This document shows, one piece after another, positions 34,527-45,374 of a DNA stretch of 64,000 nt (position 1 is its first letter; the number at the start of each line of letters is the position of its first letter). Source of the DNA: Stomoxys calcitrans (Eukaryota; Arthropoda; Insecta; Diptera; Muscidae); assembly GCF_963082655.1 (NCBI RefSeq), contig NC_081553.1, positions 49,003,728 to 49,067,727 of the forward strand. The letters are read 5' to 3'. Position numbers and translations under genes: made by a program. Under the pieces are notes generated by a model. It was not told the DNA's origin. It did no database searches and was given only the letters and a program-made list of their open reading frames with translations.

Positions 34527-35350
34527 CATCTAACCGAATCTTGGGAACCCGCCACCATGGATTCTGCTAAAAATGTATACAAAATAAATTCAGTTGTAGG
34601 ACATACTTTTATTTTACATACCAAACTTCTATCGAAGCAACAAAAATTATAGATTCTAGGAACCGAACAAGGATGATCGAAAGACCGGTTTACATAGGAG
34701 CTATATCAGGTTATACACCGATTTTGGCCGAACATGGCACAGTAGTTGGAAATCATAACAAAACACTAAACAAAAATTGCGGCTCGTAAGGGCTCAAGAA
34801 GTCAAATCGGGAGATCGGTTTGTATGGAAGCTATATCCAACAGTTGTTGGAAGTCGTAAATGTACACCATGTGCAAAATGTTAGCAAAATCGGACAAAAA
34901 TTGTGGCCTCCAGAGGCTCAAGAAGTCAAATCGGGAGATCGGTTTATATGGGAGCTATAGCAGGTTATAGACTGATTTAGACCGTACTTGGCACAGTTGT
35001 TGGAAGTCGTAAAACAACACCACTTGCGAAATTACAGCCAAATCGAACAAAAAATGCGGCTTCCAGGGGCTCAAGAAGTCAAATAGTGAGATCGGTTTAT
35101 ATAGGAGCCATATCTAAATCTGAATCGACCCATTTGCAAAATATAAAGTATCTGTGAAAAATTTCAAGCGGCTAGCTTTAAGCGTTCGAGCTCTATCAGG
35201 ATTTCAACAGACGGACGGACGGACATGGCTAGTACGAACCAGAATGTCGAGAGGATCCAGAATGTATATATGAGGTCGCAGATCAATATTTCGAGGTGTT
35301 AGAATGACTACATTAGTATACCTCTATCCTATGGTGGTGGGTATAAAAAT
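34527..35350 (+). repeat. TRE-B element inserted in a D element
   Basis: The left end is CCGAATCTTGGGAACCCGCC with ACCATGGATTCTGCT. Units follow with TCAAATCGGGAGATCGGTTT and GCACAGTTGTTGGAAGTCGT. The right-end module (AGACGGACGGACGGACATGG, TATATGAGGTCGCAGATCAA, CCTATGGTGGTGGGTATAAA) is complete. It has both ends and about four units, so it is one of the more intact TRE-B copies. Confidence 0.88.
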
Positions 35351-36464
35351 TACTTTGCCTATAGCTCCTTCCGCATCAATCTATATAATCTGTGAAAATT
35401 GCAAGCAAACCGATTGAGCCGTTTTTGAGCCTATACGGAACAAACAAATAAACACAAATTAATTTTTGTATATATATGAAGATAGTTTAGCCCTGCTCGC
35501 TCTGCTGCGCCCAATAATGGAAAGGAGTACTCTAAATTTGAAAATTTCTGCCTAAATTCAGTTGAAAATGCATTTCAATTTTGCTGTGGATTTTTCAACA
35601 CTCAAATGGTCAGTAAAAGTATGGTTTGGGGGTGTGGTGGAGCCCCATAGACTTGGTTCCAAAAGTGAAATTTAATTTCGTTGTCGAATCCCAAAGAGTC
35701 TTTCCATTTAAGATCCATATTACCATGGTCGGTAATATGTCTGATTTGAGGGGTATTTGGTGGTGGGTTGAACCACCAAACACTGAGTGCCACAATTGGA
35801 TATCAGATTCGTTTTCTATTCTCAAATACCTTTAATTTGATATCCATACTGTAGTGATTGGTCTATAAATCAGTTTGGCGGTTTCTTGGGGTTGGGCGGC
35901 CCTTTAGGTTACTGTTATTGTGTAAACCAAATTTTCGCCTTAATCGCCCTACCCATCTCCGAGATCTGGTATTTTTGAACATTAGGGTAACAATTGGAAA
36001 CAGCCAGTAGATGGCGCTAATTTAAATGTAAGTGCTACTCGCTTGGATTGGCTTAACGCCTATAACAGTGATCATCATGTGGTAGTTGTCTATAAATGAC
36101 TATATGACTATCTATTAAATAATCATTATTTAGTTTTCTTTTAAGTCGAACCAAAGTGCCGTATTAAACGACTTTCTGTGGTAAAAAACTTACTTGGCGT
36201 CCTACATTTATTTGTGTTCCCACACATTAATTAAATCACGCAGTGATCGCTACACTTTTGATTTTGCGTCGTTCTTTGGGGTAAGGGAGAGGGTCCGCCC
36301 CCTTCCGATATCAAAAAACTATATAGCCTATGTTTCTTTCCAGATCAACCTACACAATCTGCGAAAATTACAAAGTAATCGGTTCAGCCGTTTTTGAGTC
36401 TATACTATACCGTAAACCGACCAAAAAACCAACAAAAATTTACTTTTATATATAAGAAGATATG
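35351..36464 (+). repeat. Family-D: tail of copy 1 and copy 2
   Basis: 35351-35480 is a D tail (ATCTGTGAAAATTGCAAGCA, CCGATTGAGCCGTTTTTGAG, ATTTTTGTATATATATGAAG). A second D head is at about 35481 (AGTTTAGCCCTGCTCGCTCT). Copy 2 runs to TTACTTTTATATATAAGAAG near 36460, with GGGGTAAGGGAGAGGGTCCG, ATATAGCCTATGTTTCTTTC and TCGGTTCAGCCGTTTTTGAG. D copies therefore sit head to tail. The open frames at 35602-35835 and 36194-36588 belong to the repeat. Confidence 0.75.
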
Positions 36465-37800
36465 CATTTTTATACCCTCCACCATAGGATGGGGGTATAC
36501 TAATTTCATCATTCTGTTTGTAACACCTCAAAATATGCGTCTTAGACCCCTTATAGTATATATATTCTTGATCGTCGTGACATTTTAAGTCGAACTAGCC
36601 ATTACCGTCCGTTCCTCTGTCCGTCCGTCTGTCTGTCGAAAGCACGCTAACTTTCGAAGGAGTAAATCTAGGCGCTTGAAATTTTGCACAAATACCTCGT
36701 ATTGGTGTAGGTCGGTTGGGATTGTAAATGGGCCATATCGGTCCATGTTTCGATATAGCTGCCCTATAAACCGTTCTTGGTTCTTGACTTCTTGAGCCTC
36801 TAGAGGGTGCAATTATCTTTCGATTTGGCTGAAATTTTGCACATGGTGTTCTGGTATCATTTCCAACAACTGTGCTTAGTATGGTTAAAATCGGTCTACA
36901 ACCTGGTATAGCTGCCATATAAACGGATCTTGGGTCTTGACTTCTTGAGCCTCTAGAGGGCGCAGTTCTTATTCGATTTGGCTGTTATTTTGCACGAGAT
37001 GTTTTGTTATGATTTCCAACAACTGTGCTAAGTACGGCGCAAATCGGCACATAATCTGATATAGCTGTCATATAAACCGATCTGGGATTTTGGCTTCTTG
37101 ACCCTCTAGAGCGCGCAATTCTCATCCGATTTTGCTGAAAATTTGTCTGAAGTTGTTTATTATGACTTGCAATAAATTTGCTAAGTATGGCGCAAATCGG
37201 TACATAACCTGATATAGCTGCCATATAAACCTATCTTGGATCTTGACTACTTAAGCCAATTGAGCGCGCAATTCTCATCCGATTTTACCTGAAGTTGTTT
37301 ATTATGACTTCCAACAACTGTGCCAAATATGGGTCAAATCGGTACGTAACCTGATATAGCTTCCATGTAAAACGATCTGGGATTTTGACTTCTTGAGCCT
37401 CTAGAGGGCGCAATTCTCATCCGATTTGGTAGAAATTTTGTACAACGGCTTCTCTCATAACCTTCAATATACGTGTCTAATATGATTTGAAACGATCAAT
37501 AGCTTGATACAGCTCCCATATAAACCTATTTCCCGATTTTGCTTCTTGGACCCCTACGAGGCGCAATTCTTATCCAAATGAACTGAAATATTACACAATG
37601 ACTTCTACAATGTTCGGCATTCATTTATTATCCGAATCGGACTATAACTTGATATAGCTGCAATAGCATAACAGTTCATATTTCATATTCTTTGTGTGTC
37701 TAGAAAGAGATACTGCGCATAGAACTCGACAAATGCGACAAATGTGGAGAGTATATAAGATTCGGCCCGGACGAACTTAGCACGCTCTTACTTGTTTTCT
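36465..37800 (-). repeat. Complete TRE-C element, minus orientation
   Basis: Both ends are present. At 36468 TTTTTATACCCTCCACCATA GGAT is the inverted right end. At the other side GTATATAAGATTCGGCCC, then GAACTTAGCACGCTCTTACT near 37795, is the inverted left end. Between them lie a short leader with GTCCGTCCGTCTGTCTGTCG and about six to seven units (CGATTTGGCTGAAATTTTGC, CTTCTTGAGCCTCTAGAGGG, CTGATATAGCTGCCATATAA). The two ends share an inverted TATACCCTCCACCAT. It sits directly after a D copy. Confidence 0.92.
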
Positions 37801-40084
37801 ATTTGATTTTCTAAAAATAGATTTCAAAATATTTGCTATTTTTTTTGTTTAGTTTTAATTTTTTTATTGTTTTTTGTACTTATTTTAAGCTTAATTTTCA
37901 AATTTTTTTTTTTTAATTTTTTCTTGATTACATTTTCATCTCATACTTTTTTGAATATAAAAATTAAAATTGCCTTTTCCTTTCTATTAAAAAAGTTAAG
38001 CTTTTAAGTTTTATTCTAAGAAAAATACAATAAATCTACCACCTCTACAATCTTTATAACACTACAAACCAAAAGCAAATAAAATAAAAACTGACATTAC
38101 TGCAACAATATTTTGAATCTCATTTTTAAATACAATAAAGAAGAATAAACACATCTAAAACCAATATCTATGAGTTAAATAATGTAAGTGGAGAAAACCA
38201 AAAGAGAGAAAAAATAAAGAAAACAAAAAACAATGCCTTCTATGTGTAAACATGAAATATTTTATATAAGAACAAATTTTTTCTAGAATATAGCTAAGAA
38301 AGAATAACAACTAAGCAAATATCAGCAAATATGCTTTGTAAATAAATAAACCATATTGTATACAACAATATACACACTTATATCCATAGATAACAAAATA
38401 ATCTAATGAACTCAATACACAATATTCGGACACATTCACATAAGCTTTATCTATATATATATATATAAGAAAAAAGGTGGGTGAAAGGAGTGAAGGAATT
38501 TTATATTGAATAGAACAAAGAAAGAAAAATTTTCAATATTACAAGAACTAATAGCTTCATTATACTCTTTGATTTCATAAATAGGAACCTTACATTATGC
38601 TAAAGAATGCTGAAAATGTTAACTTTATGTTGTGTTTCATTACAAATAATGTCTGCATATTTATCTGTATAGTTAGAAGAAAAAAATACGGAACAGAACT
38701 AAAAGTTTCATCATACTTTGATTTCATAAATAAGAACTTTGAATAATCCTTAAGGATGCGGAATATTTTTTCTTTATATTATGTTTCATTACAAATAATG
38801 GCTTTGAATTGACTGTTATACACACTTCCAATAAAACTAAACTTTTGGTTTTAATAGAAGCTTATTGATGTCAACTTTACACTTTTACACTTTCTTTTTT
38901 GTGATAATTCAATTAAAATGTCCATCACTCTAGAGCCTGCCCCCTTTACAATCTGAGTTTTGTTTGTAACCAACTCGTAAGATTGTAATTATTATTCATC
39001 TATAGAAACAAGCAACTCTCTGTTCTTCATTCTTAGAAATCATGCAAAAAAAAGCAAACAACTCTATGTTCATCTATGTGAAACCGTAAGTCTATGTGAG
39101 TGTGTTGATTACAACAGTCATAATTTTGATGTATAAAAAACCAACAAAGCAAAACAATCTCTATCAATCATTCAATCAATCTCAATTAGAACAATACCCC
39201 CAAACGTATAGCATATTATCATCATCATCGTCATAGTCATCGTCAGCAACTTCATTGCATTATCCCACTTCAGTCGTCACACAATAGTATGCCTAATAGA
39301 CTTCAATCATATTCATAATCTCATATATCATTCAAACAATGTATAGTTCATCTTAAAGTATATCCATGTAAGAAAGAGTGTTTCTTGAATCAGCAAAATT
39401 ATATTTGCTTATATGTTTGATATTCATGATTTTTCTTATTATTTTTTGTAAAAAACACTTTAAGATATTCCTTTATGTTCTTCAGCATTATGTCTCAATC
39501 ATTTGAATACCAAGAATACAACACTCATAAGTTTGATAAAAATAATTTAATTATTTAAGATAATTAATAACTTATATAGGCTATAAGTTTAAATATGCTA
39601 GATTCTACACTCAGAAAAAAAAACAACAACAACAAACAACCACACATTATATTAAGCAACCTATTGTTACGGCAAAAAGAAAAACAAAACAATAAAAATA
39701 TGTATATTTTAAAAGAAGAGCATGGCAATTGTTTTATTTAAAAATTACAAGAAAAAGATTTTTTTAGGTTTGTATTAAGGAAAAGTTATGACTTAAGTCC
39801 GAATTGGTCCAAATGGAAGAATGGATAAGAAATTATTGATCACTTTGACAGTAAGCCAAAGAAAAACCGAAGGAGGAACCGCAGGACTGCAACATCTTTA
39901 AAGCTAAGAGGCTACAATGGTGAGATGAAAAAGAATCAGAACAAATCCTGCATGCAATTCTGCAGATCAATGAAATATACATCGTAGTCCAAAAGGTTCC
40001 AAAATATGCTAGTCTCCATCTCTTACGGTGGATACAAAATTTAGGGCTCGAAAGTAAACTACGAAAGTCGTATAATAATTAAGC
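37801..40084. other. AT-rich DNA without recognised repeats; short TA microsatellite
   Basis: No coding region. It has a TA run near 38452-38468, several AATAAA hexamers (about 38100-38350), and little resemblance to the repeat families around it. A distal Toll 3' UTR or an unrelated spacer cannot be separated without transcript data. Confidence 0.4.
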
Positions 40085-40330
40085 GTTAAGTAAGTTAGCA
40101 TGACCGCCTATCGTGCCCAAACGCTCAAATCCTCACGGCGAGAACACCTTAAAAAAATTTTCAGCGGTGGTTATCCTCTCACCAAATGCTGGCAACATTT
40201 GTGAGCATTTCAGCCATGTGCAACTTCTCAACCAAAAGGTGTCACTTTTCAGTGACACGCCGTTCGGACTCGGCATAAAACAGCTTAAATTTAAAACGGG
40301 CAGCACTCAATTGATATTGTGAGAAGTTAG
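40085..40330 (+). repeat. tRNA-derived SINE, plus strand
   Basis: An eroded tRNA head (AAGTTAGCATGACCGCCTAT, then ACGCTCAAATCCTC as a weak B-box) is followed by the same body as at 44.8 kb: TTTTCAGCGGTGGTTATCCT, AATGCTGGCAACATTTGTGA, GACACGCCGTTCGGACTCGG, and GTGAGAAGTT at the end. No coding function. The short frame at 40113-40322 is an accident. Confidence 0.82.
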
Positions 40331-40543
40331 TTTCCCTCTAATTTGTTCCGCAATGGGATGTTTGGGAAACAATAAATCACAAAAATCTAAAAAAGTGGTA
40401 GTGGTAGACCGCCCCACTTAAAAAAAAAAACACACAAGTAAAGAGGCGTTAAGTAAAGTTTGGATATAAATCGGATATAAATGTAAACCACCTTTCGTCA
40501 TTATCCGATGAAAAATGCATAATTTATGCCCCCATGACAGCTA

Positions 40544-41082
40544 AAGGGTGATTTTTTTGAGGTTAGGATTTTCATGCATTAGTATTTGACAGATCACGTG
40601 GGATTTCAGACATGGTGTCAAAGAGAAAGATGCTCAGTATGCTTTGACATTTCATCATGAATAGACTTACTAACGAGCAACGCTTGCAAATCATTGAATT
40701 TTATTACCAAAATCAGTGTTCGGTTCGAAATGTGTTCATTCACCGTAACGTTGCGTCCAACAGCATCTTTGAAAAAATACGGTCCAATGATTCCACCAGC
40801 GTACAAACCACACCAAACAGTGCATTTTTCGGGATGCATGGGCAGTTCTTGAACGGCTTCTGTTTGCTCTTCACTCCAAATGCGGCAATTTTGCTTATTT
40901 ACGTAGCCATTCAACCAGAAATGAGCCTCATCGCTGAACAAAATTTGTCAAAATTTGAAGTCTATTCATGATGAAATGTCAAAGCATACTGAGCATCTTT
41001 CTCTTTGACACCATGTCTGAAATCCCACGTGATCTGTCAAATACTAATGCATGAAAATCCTAACCTCAAAAAAATCACCCTT
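40544..41082. mobile_element. Fold-back mariner derivative with perfect 125 bp inverted arms
   Basis: Arms 40544-40668 and 40958-41082 are inverted copies with no mismatch that I can find, starting AAGGGTGATTTTTTTGAGGT and ending at AATAGACTT. TA flanks both sides (40542-40543, 41083-41084). Each arm includes the transposase start ATG, reading MNRL on the plus strand at 40657. The two arms are therefore both the 5' end of a mariner, not ordinary short terminal repeats. The centre holds a minus-strand transposase fragment (40780-40941: FSDEAHFWLNGYVNKQN, TVWCGLYAGGIIGPYFFKD). No intact transposase. Same family as the relic at 26256. Confidence 0.95.
40780..40941 (-). pseudogene. Internal mariner transposase fragment
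   Basis: Reads FSDEAHFWLNGYVNKQN, CRIWSEEQTEAVQELPMHP and TVWCGLYAGGIIGPYFFKD on the minus strand. It contains the block with the first catalytic Asp. The second and third Asp blocks are absent, so it is not functional. It lies between inverted copies of the element's own 5' end. Confidence 0.88.
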
Positions 41083-41769
41083 TATATTGAAATATGGTCC
41101 GATTTGGACCAAATTCGGCATGGAGTTTGAGTGTTCTAATAAGTACAAGTCATTGTACTTTTTGGTAGTTATGTCCAAATAAAGGCCGATCTCAACCATA
41201 TAGGACACGGATGACGAAAAGCCTAACATAAGTTACTGTCCCAAATTTCGGGGAAATCGGATAATAAATGCGCCTTTTATGGCCCCAAAACTAAAACTTA
41301 AATCGAGATATCGGTCTATATGGCAGCTATATCCAGATCTGGACCGATCTGGGCTAAATTGAAAAATAATGTCATGGGGCCCAACACAACTCACTGTCCC
41401 AAATTTCGGCGAAATCGGACAATAAATGCACTTTTTATGGGCCCAAAACCTTTAATCGAGAGATCGGTCTATAAGGCAACTATATCCAAATCTGGATCGA
41501 TCAAAGTCAAACTACAGAAAGATGTCGAGGGACCATCACACAACTCACTGTTCCAAATTTTGGCGAAATCGGACAATAAATGCGCCTTTTATGGGCGCAA
41601 AACCTTTGGTCGAGAGATCGGTCTATATGGCAGCTATATCCAAATCTGGACCGATCTGGGCCGGATTTTGATCAACGGTAGTTTACATATATACCCGAGG
41701 TGGTGGGTATCCAAAGTTCGGCCCGGCCAAACTTAACGCCTTTTACTTGTTTAATTGTTAGTTTGATCC

Positions 41770-41903
41770 GTATAGATACACAGATGAAAATAATTTGGCA
41801 AAACAACAAGTTTGTTTGAAAAAGCAACTACGAAATTTGTTAATATTCCTGCAACAATTTATTTGGAATCTCAACGACCCAAAGTACAAATTTGTTGTTG
41901 AAG
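41770..41903 (+). repeat. Short dispersed repeat, family E
   Basis: The segment with ACACAGATGAAAATAATTTG, GAAATTTGTTAATATTCCTG, CAACAATTTATTTGGAATCT and TTTGTTGTTGAAGG matches two tandem copies at 60318-60545 in the same order. It is non-coding and of unknown class. Confidence 0.7.
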
Positions 41904-42119
41904 GGCGGATTTTTTAAAAGAAAGTAAATGCATTTTTAATAAAACTTAGAATGAACTTTAATCAAATATACTTTTTTTACACTTTTTTTCTAAAGCAAGC
42001 TAAAAGTAACAGTTGATAACTGACGGAAGAAAGAATGCAATTACAGAGTCACAAGCTGTGAAAAAATTTGTCAACACCGACTATATGAAAAATCCGCAAT
42101 TACTTTTTGGGCAACCCAA
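41904..42119 (+). mobile_element. mariner-type MITE, copy 2, left end missing
   Basis: Starts within the left inverted repeat at GCGGATTTTTTAAAAG and is otherwise like copies 3 and 4 (GTAAATGCATTTTTAATAAA, ACTGACGGAAGAAAGAATGC, GACTATATGAAAAATCCGCA). It ends AATTACTTTTTGGGCAACCC AA at 42119, followed by TA. Next to it a TRE-C begins immediately. The 126-residue open frame at 42013-42393 is read through MITE and TRE and is not a gene. Confidence 0.88.
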
Positions 42120-43628
42120 TAAAAGCGTGCTAAGTTCGGCCGGGCCGAATCTTATGTACTCTCCACCATGTATCGCATTTGTCGAGTTTTTTACGCGGTA
42201 TCTCTTTTTAGGCAAACAAAGAATAATGGATAAGAATTGCTATGCTATTAGAGATATATCAAATTATAGTCCAAATCGGACCATAAGTAAATTGAATGTT
42301 GAAGACCATAGTAGAAGTCATGTGGTAATATTTCAGTCCATTCGGTTAAGAATTGTGCCTTGTAGGGGCTCAAGAGATCGGTTTATGTGGTAGATCGGTT
42401 TATGTGGTAGCCGTATGAGGCTATAGATCGACTAAGACCAAATTAGACACGTATGTTGAAGGTCACTGGAGAAGCCATTTTACAAACTTTCAGCAAAATC
42501 GGATAAGAATAGCGCCCTCTAGAAGCTCAAGAAGTCTTATTGGCAGATCATTTTATATGGCAGCTAAATCAGGTTATAGACCGATTTGATCCATATTTGG
42601 CACAGTTGTTAAAAGTCAAAACAAAACACCTCATGCTAAATTTCAACCAAATCGGATGAGAATTGCGCGCTCTATTGGCTCAAGAGGTCAAGATTCAAAA
42701 TCGGTTTATATGACAGCTATACCAGATTGTAAACCGATTTGAATCATACTTTACACAGTTATTGGAAAAGATACCAAAACATTACGTGCTAAACTTCAGT
42801 CAAATCGGACAAGAATTGCGCCCGCTAGAGGCTCAAGAAGTCAAGACCCAAGATCGGTTTACATGACAGCTATATCAGATTATGACCCGATTTGAATCAT
42901 ACTTAACACAGTTATTGAAAAAGATACCAAAACACTACGTGCAAAATTTCAGTCGCATCGGACAAAAATTGCGCCCTCTAGAGACTCATGAAGTCAAGAC
43001 CCATGATCGGTTTATATGGCAGCTATATCAAAACATGGACCGATTTGAACCATACTTAGCGCACTTGTTGGAAGTGATACCAAAACACCAAAATTTCAGT
43101 CAAATTGGACAAGAATTGCGCCCTCTAGAGGCTCAAGAAGTCAAGACCCAAGATCGGTTTATATGGCAGCTATATCAAAACATGGACCGATTTAAACCAT
43201 ACTTAGCGCACTTGTTGGAAGTGATACCAAAACGCCACGGGCAAAATTTTAGTCAAATCGAACAAGAGTTGCGCCCTCTAGAGGCTCAAGAAGTCAAGAC
43301 CCAAGATCAGTTTATATGACAGCTATATCAAAACATGGACCCATTTGGCCCATTTACAATCCCAACAGACCTACACTAATAAAAAGTATTTGTGCAAAAT
43401 TTCAAGCGATTAGCTTAACTCCTTAACAGACGGACGGAGGGACAGTCGTCTCTCCGTCCGTCCGTCTGCCTGTCACATGGCTGGATCATGGATAAATGGC
43501 TGGATAAAATGTCATGACGATCAAGAATATATATACTTTATGGGGTCTCAGACGCATATTTCGAGGTGTTACAAACAGAATGAGGAAAATTAGTATACCC
43601 CCATCCTATGGTGGAGGGAATAAAAACA
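42120..43628 (+). repeat. TRE-C element, both ends present
   Basis: Left end AAAAGCGTGCTAAGTTCGGC, CGGGCCGAATCTTATGTACT, CTCCACCATGTATCGCA. Seven to eight units with CGCCCTCTAGAGGCTCAAGA, AGTCAAGACCCAAGATCGGT and TTATATGGCAGCTATATCAA. The right-end module carries an extra inverted CGTCCGTCCGTCTGCCTGTC near 43454, then ACTTTATGGGGTCTCAGACG, and CCCATCCTATGGTGGAGGGA near 43600-43619. The long frame at 42882-43319 spans three units and follows the 51-codon period. Confidence 0.92.
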
Positions 43629-44312
43629 AAATAGGCACTAATGAACTCTTATTCAATGATGTTGTATTTGTTGTGTGCTGATTTTTGACTTTTGTTTGTG
43701 TTCTGGCAGAGTATTTCGTCCGTCGGATTTCCTAATAATTTAATAGGCATTTTCGCTTCGAATGAGGTCAGTACTAGGCTTAAAGGGCAAACAAAATTAA
43801 AAATTTAAAAATTTGAGAAAAAATTTCAAAACATCGAGCATTTTTTTTGGGCTTTATTTGCATATTGGTGTTTGGGGTGAAAATGCGAAAATGCACCCAA
43901 ATTTTGGGCTGCATTTGTTTTTGGGGTCATTTTTCAGAGTGAAAAAACACCCCAAATTTAGGGCGCAATTGTTTGGGACCCACTGTCATGGCTCCATCTA
44001 AGCTTGACCTTTTTTCGATGCATTTTCTTCAAGATAAAGCTGGAAAAGGGCAACTGATTATAGAAGATCACAAATTGATGTTTGTGAGCAGCAGATTATG
44101 TCACCTAATCCAAACTTGAAGGGGTCTATCGGTATGCTATTGTTGGATAAAACAGAAATCTCACTCATCATGTCCTTCCTAGTAGGCAAATCAGTGTCTG
44201 ATTGAAAAAAAAAACATGCAGGTTGCGAGTATCGTATGCTGTATAAACTGTGACGACATTGAAGAAGAAGAAAGAAGAGAACACCAGTTACCCTCTGTTA
44301 CCCAAGTATGTA
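43629..44312. other. No gene; G-rich imperfect repeats at 43843-43985
   Basis: Between 43843 and 43985, phrases like GTTTGGGGTGAAAATG, CCCAAATTTTGGGCTGCA and CACCCCAAATTTAGGGCGCA recur. Similar phrases occur near 46525-46735. The remainder is unclassified. Confidence 0.45.
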
Positions 44313-44549
44313 TTGGGTTGTACAAAAAGTAATTGCGGATTTTTAAAAAGAAAATAAATGCATTTTTAATAAAACTTAGAATGAACTTTAATCATATATA
44401 TTTTTTTTTTCACTTTTTTTCTAAAGTAAGCCTAAAGTAACAGCTGATAACTGACAGAAGAAAGAATGCAATTACAGAGTCACAAGCTGTGAAAAAATTT
44501 GCCAACGCCGACTATATGAAAAATCCGCAATTACTTTTTGGACAACCAA
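44313..44549 (+). mobile_element. mariner-type MITE, copy 3
   Basis: Left end TTGGGTTGTACAAAAAGTAA, right end TTACTTTTTGGACAACCAA. TA lies on each side (44311-44312, 44550-44551). At 237 bp it carries no gene. It has small changes in both inverted ends relative to copy 1. Confidence 0.93.
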
Positions 44550-44817
44550 TAGAAGGAGTTTCAGTTTAGGTTCTAAATCGTAAATCGTCGCTTTTTAAAC
44601 CTATTGTGCTGTTTTAAAGTTAGAAATAAGGAGGCATATTTCGTCTTATGTTACGTAAGCATCGCAAGGGACTAAAATGTCCAAGATGGTCCAATTGCGG
44701 GCTGCCACTATAATCTTACGTTCAAAAGGAATTTATTCCTAATCTATGGTAAGAAGTGCACACATTTAGACAGATTTTGCTTATTCTTCTTACCTCACTA
44801 CTATTTAGCAGGGGTAA
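44550..44817. other. Spacer DNA, nothing recognised
   Basis: No coding or repeat signal recognised between the MITE and the SINE. Confidence 0.35.
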
Positions 44818-45081
44818 ACTTCTCACATATCAATGAGTGCAGTCCCATTTAAGTTTTGAGTTCAATGATAAGGGTCCTCCTTTTTATAGCCGAGTCCGAA
44901 CGGCGTGCCGTAGTGAGACACCTCTATGGAGAGAATTTCTGCATGGCAAAGAACCTCACAAATGTTGCCAGCATTAGGAGGGGCAAACCACCGCTGACAA
45001 TTTTTTCTGATAGTCTCGCCAGGATGTGAACCCAATCGTTCAGCGTCATAGGCGGACATGCTAACCTCTGCGCCACGGTGA
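44818..45081 (-). repeat. tRNA-derived SINE, minus strand, best-preserved copy
   Basis: From 45080 on the minus strand: CACCGTGGCGCAGAGGTTAG (A-box), GTCCGCCTATGACGCTGAAC, then GGGTTCACATCCTGGC (B-box one base off consensus), then the body with TTGTCAGCGGTGGTTTGCCC, AATGCTGGCAACATTTGTGA, CACGCCGTTCGGACTCGGC and a GTGAGAAGTT end near 44818. About 264 bp, with no coding frame. Confidence 0.87.
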
Positions 45082-45144
45082 CTTCCCTAGTTTCGGTTTC
45101 TTAGCGGAATGTTCATGGGCAAAATTTGCATTTTTTGCATACTA

Positions 45145-45374
45145 TTGGGTTGCCCAAAAAGTAATTGCGGATTTAAAAAAAAAAGTAAATGCATTTTTAA
45201 TAAAACTTAGAATGAGCTTTAATCAAATATACTTTTTTACACTTTTTTTCTAAAGCAAGCTAAAAGTAATAGCTGATAACTGACAGAAGAAAGAATGCAA
45301 TTACAGAGTCACAAGCTGTGAAAAAATTTGTCAACGCCGACTATATGAAAAATCCGCAATTACTTTTTGGGCAA
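45145..45374 (+). mobile_element. mariner-type MITE, copy 4, right tip missing
   Basis: TA at 45143-45144, then TTGGGTTGCCCAAAAAGTAA. The interior is as in copies 2 and 3. The right end stops at ACTTTTTGGGCAAT, losing the last bases and the TA. It lies about 60 bp from the SINE. Confidence 0.9.

Larger units (their letters stand above)
40435..41757 (+). repeat. TRE-A element with terminal inverted repeats, split by a mariner
   Basis: Left end ACAAGTAAAGAGGCGTTAAG. Right end TATACCCGAGGTGGTGGGTA, TCCAAAGTTCGGCCCGGCCA and AACGCCTTTTACTTGTTT (about 41689-41755). The right end is the inverse of the standard TRE-A left end seen at 14.55 kb, so this copy has long inverted ends and is fold-back-like. 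About four units remain (GAGATCGGTCTATATGGCAG). A 539 bp fold-back mariner derivative (40544-41082) interrupts it. Confidence 0.85.

Noticed and set aside
42882..43319. 145-residue repeat protein
   Set aside because: Three 153 bp TRE-C units read in one frame. No signal, domain or start context, and the same DNA is dispersed in many diverged, broken copies.
44818..45081. A functional tRNA gene on the minus strand
   Set aside because: The head is tRNA-like, but the same 260 bp composite occurs several times in the window with a shared non-tRNA body, as in a SINE.
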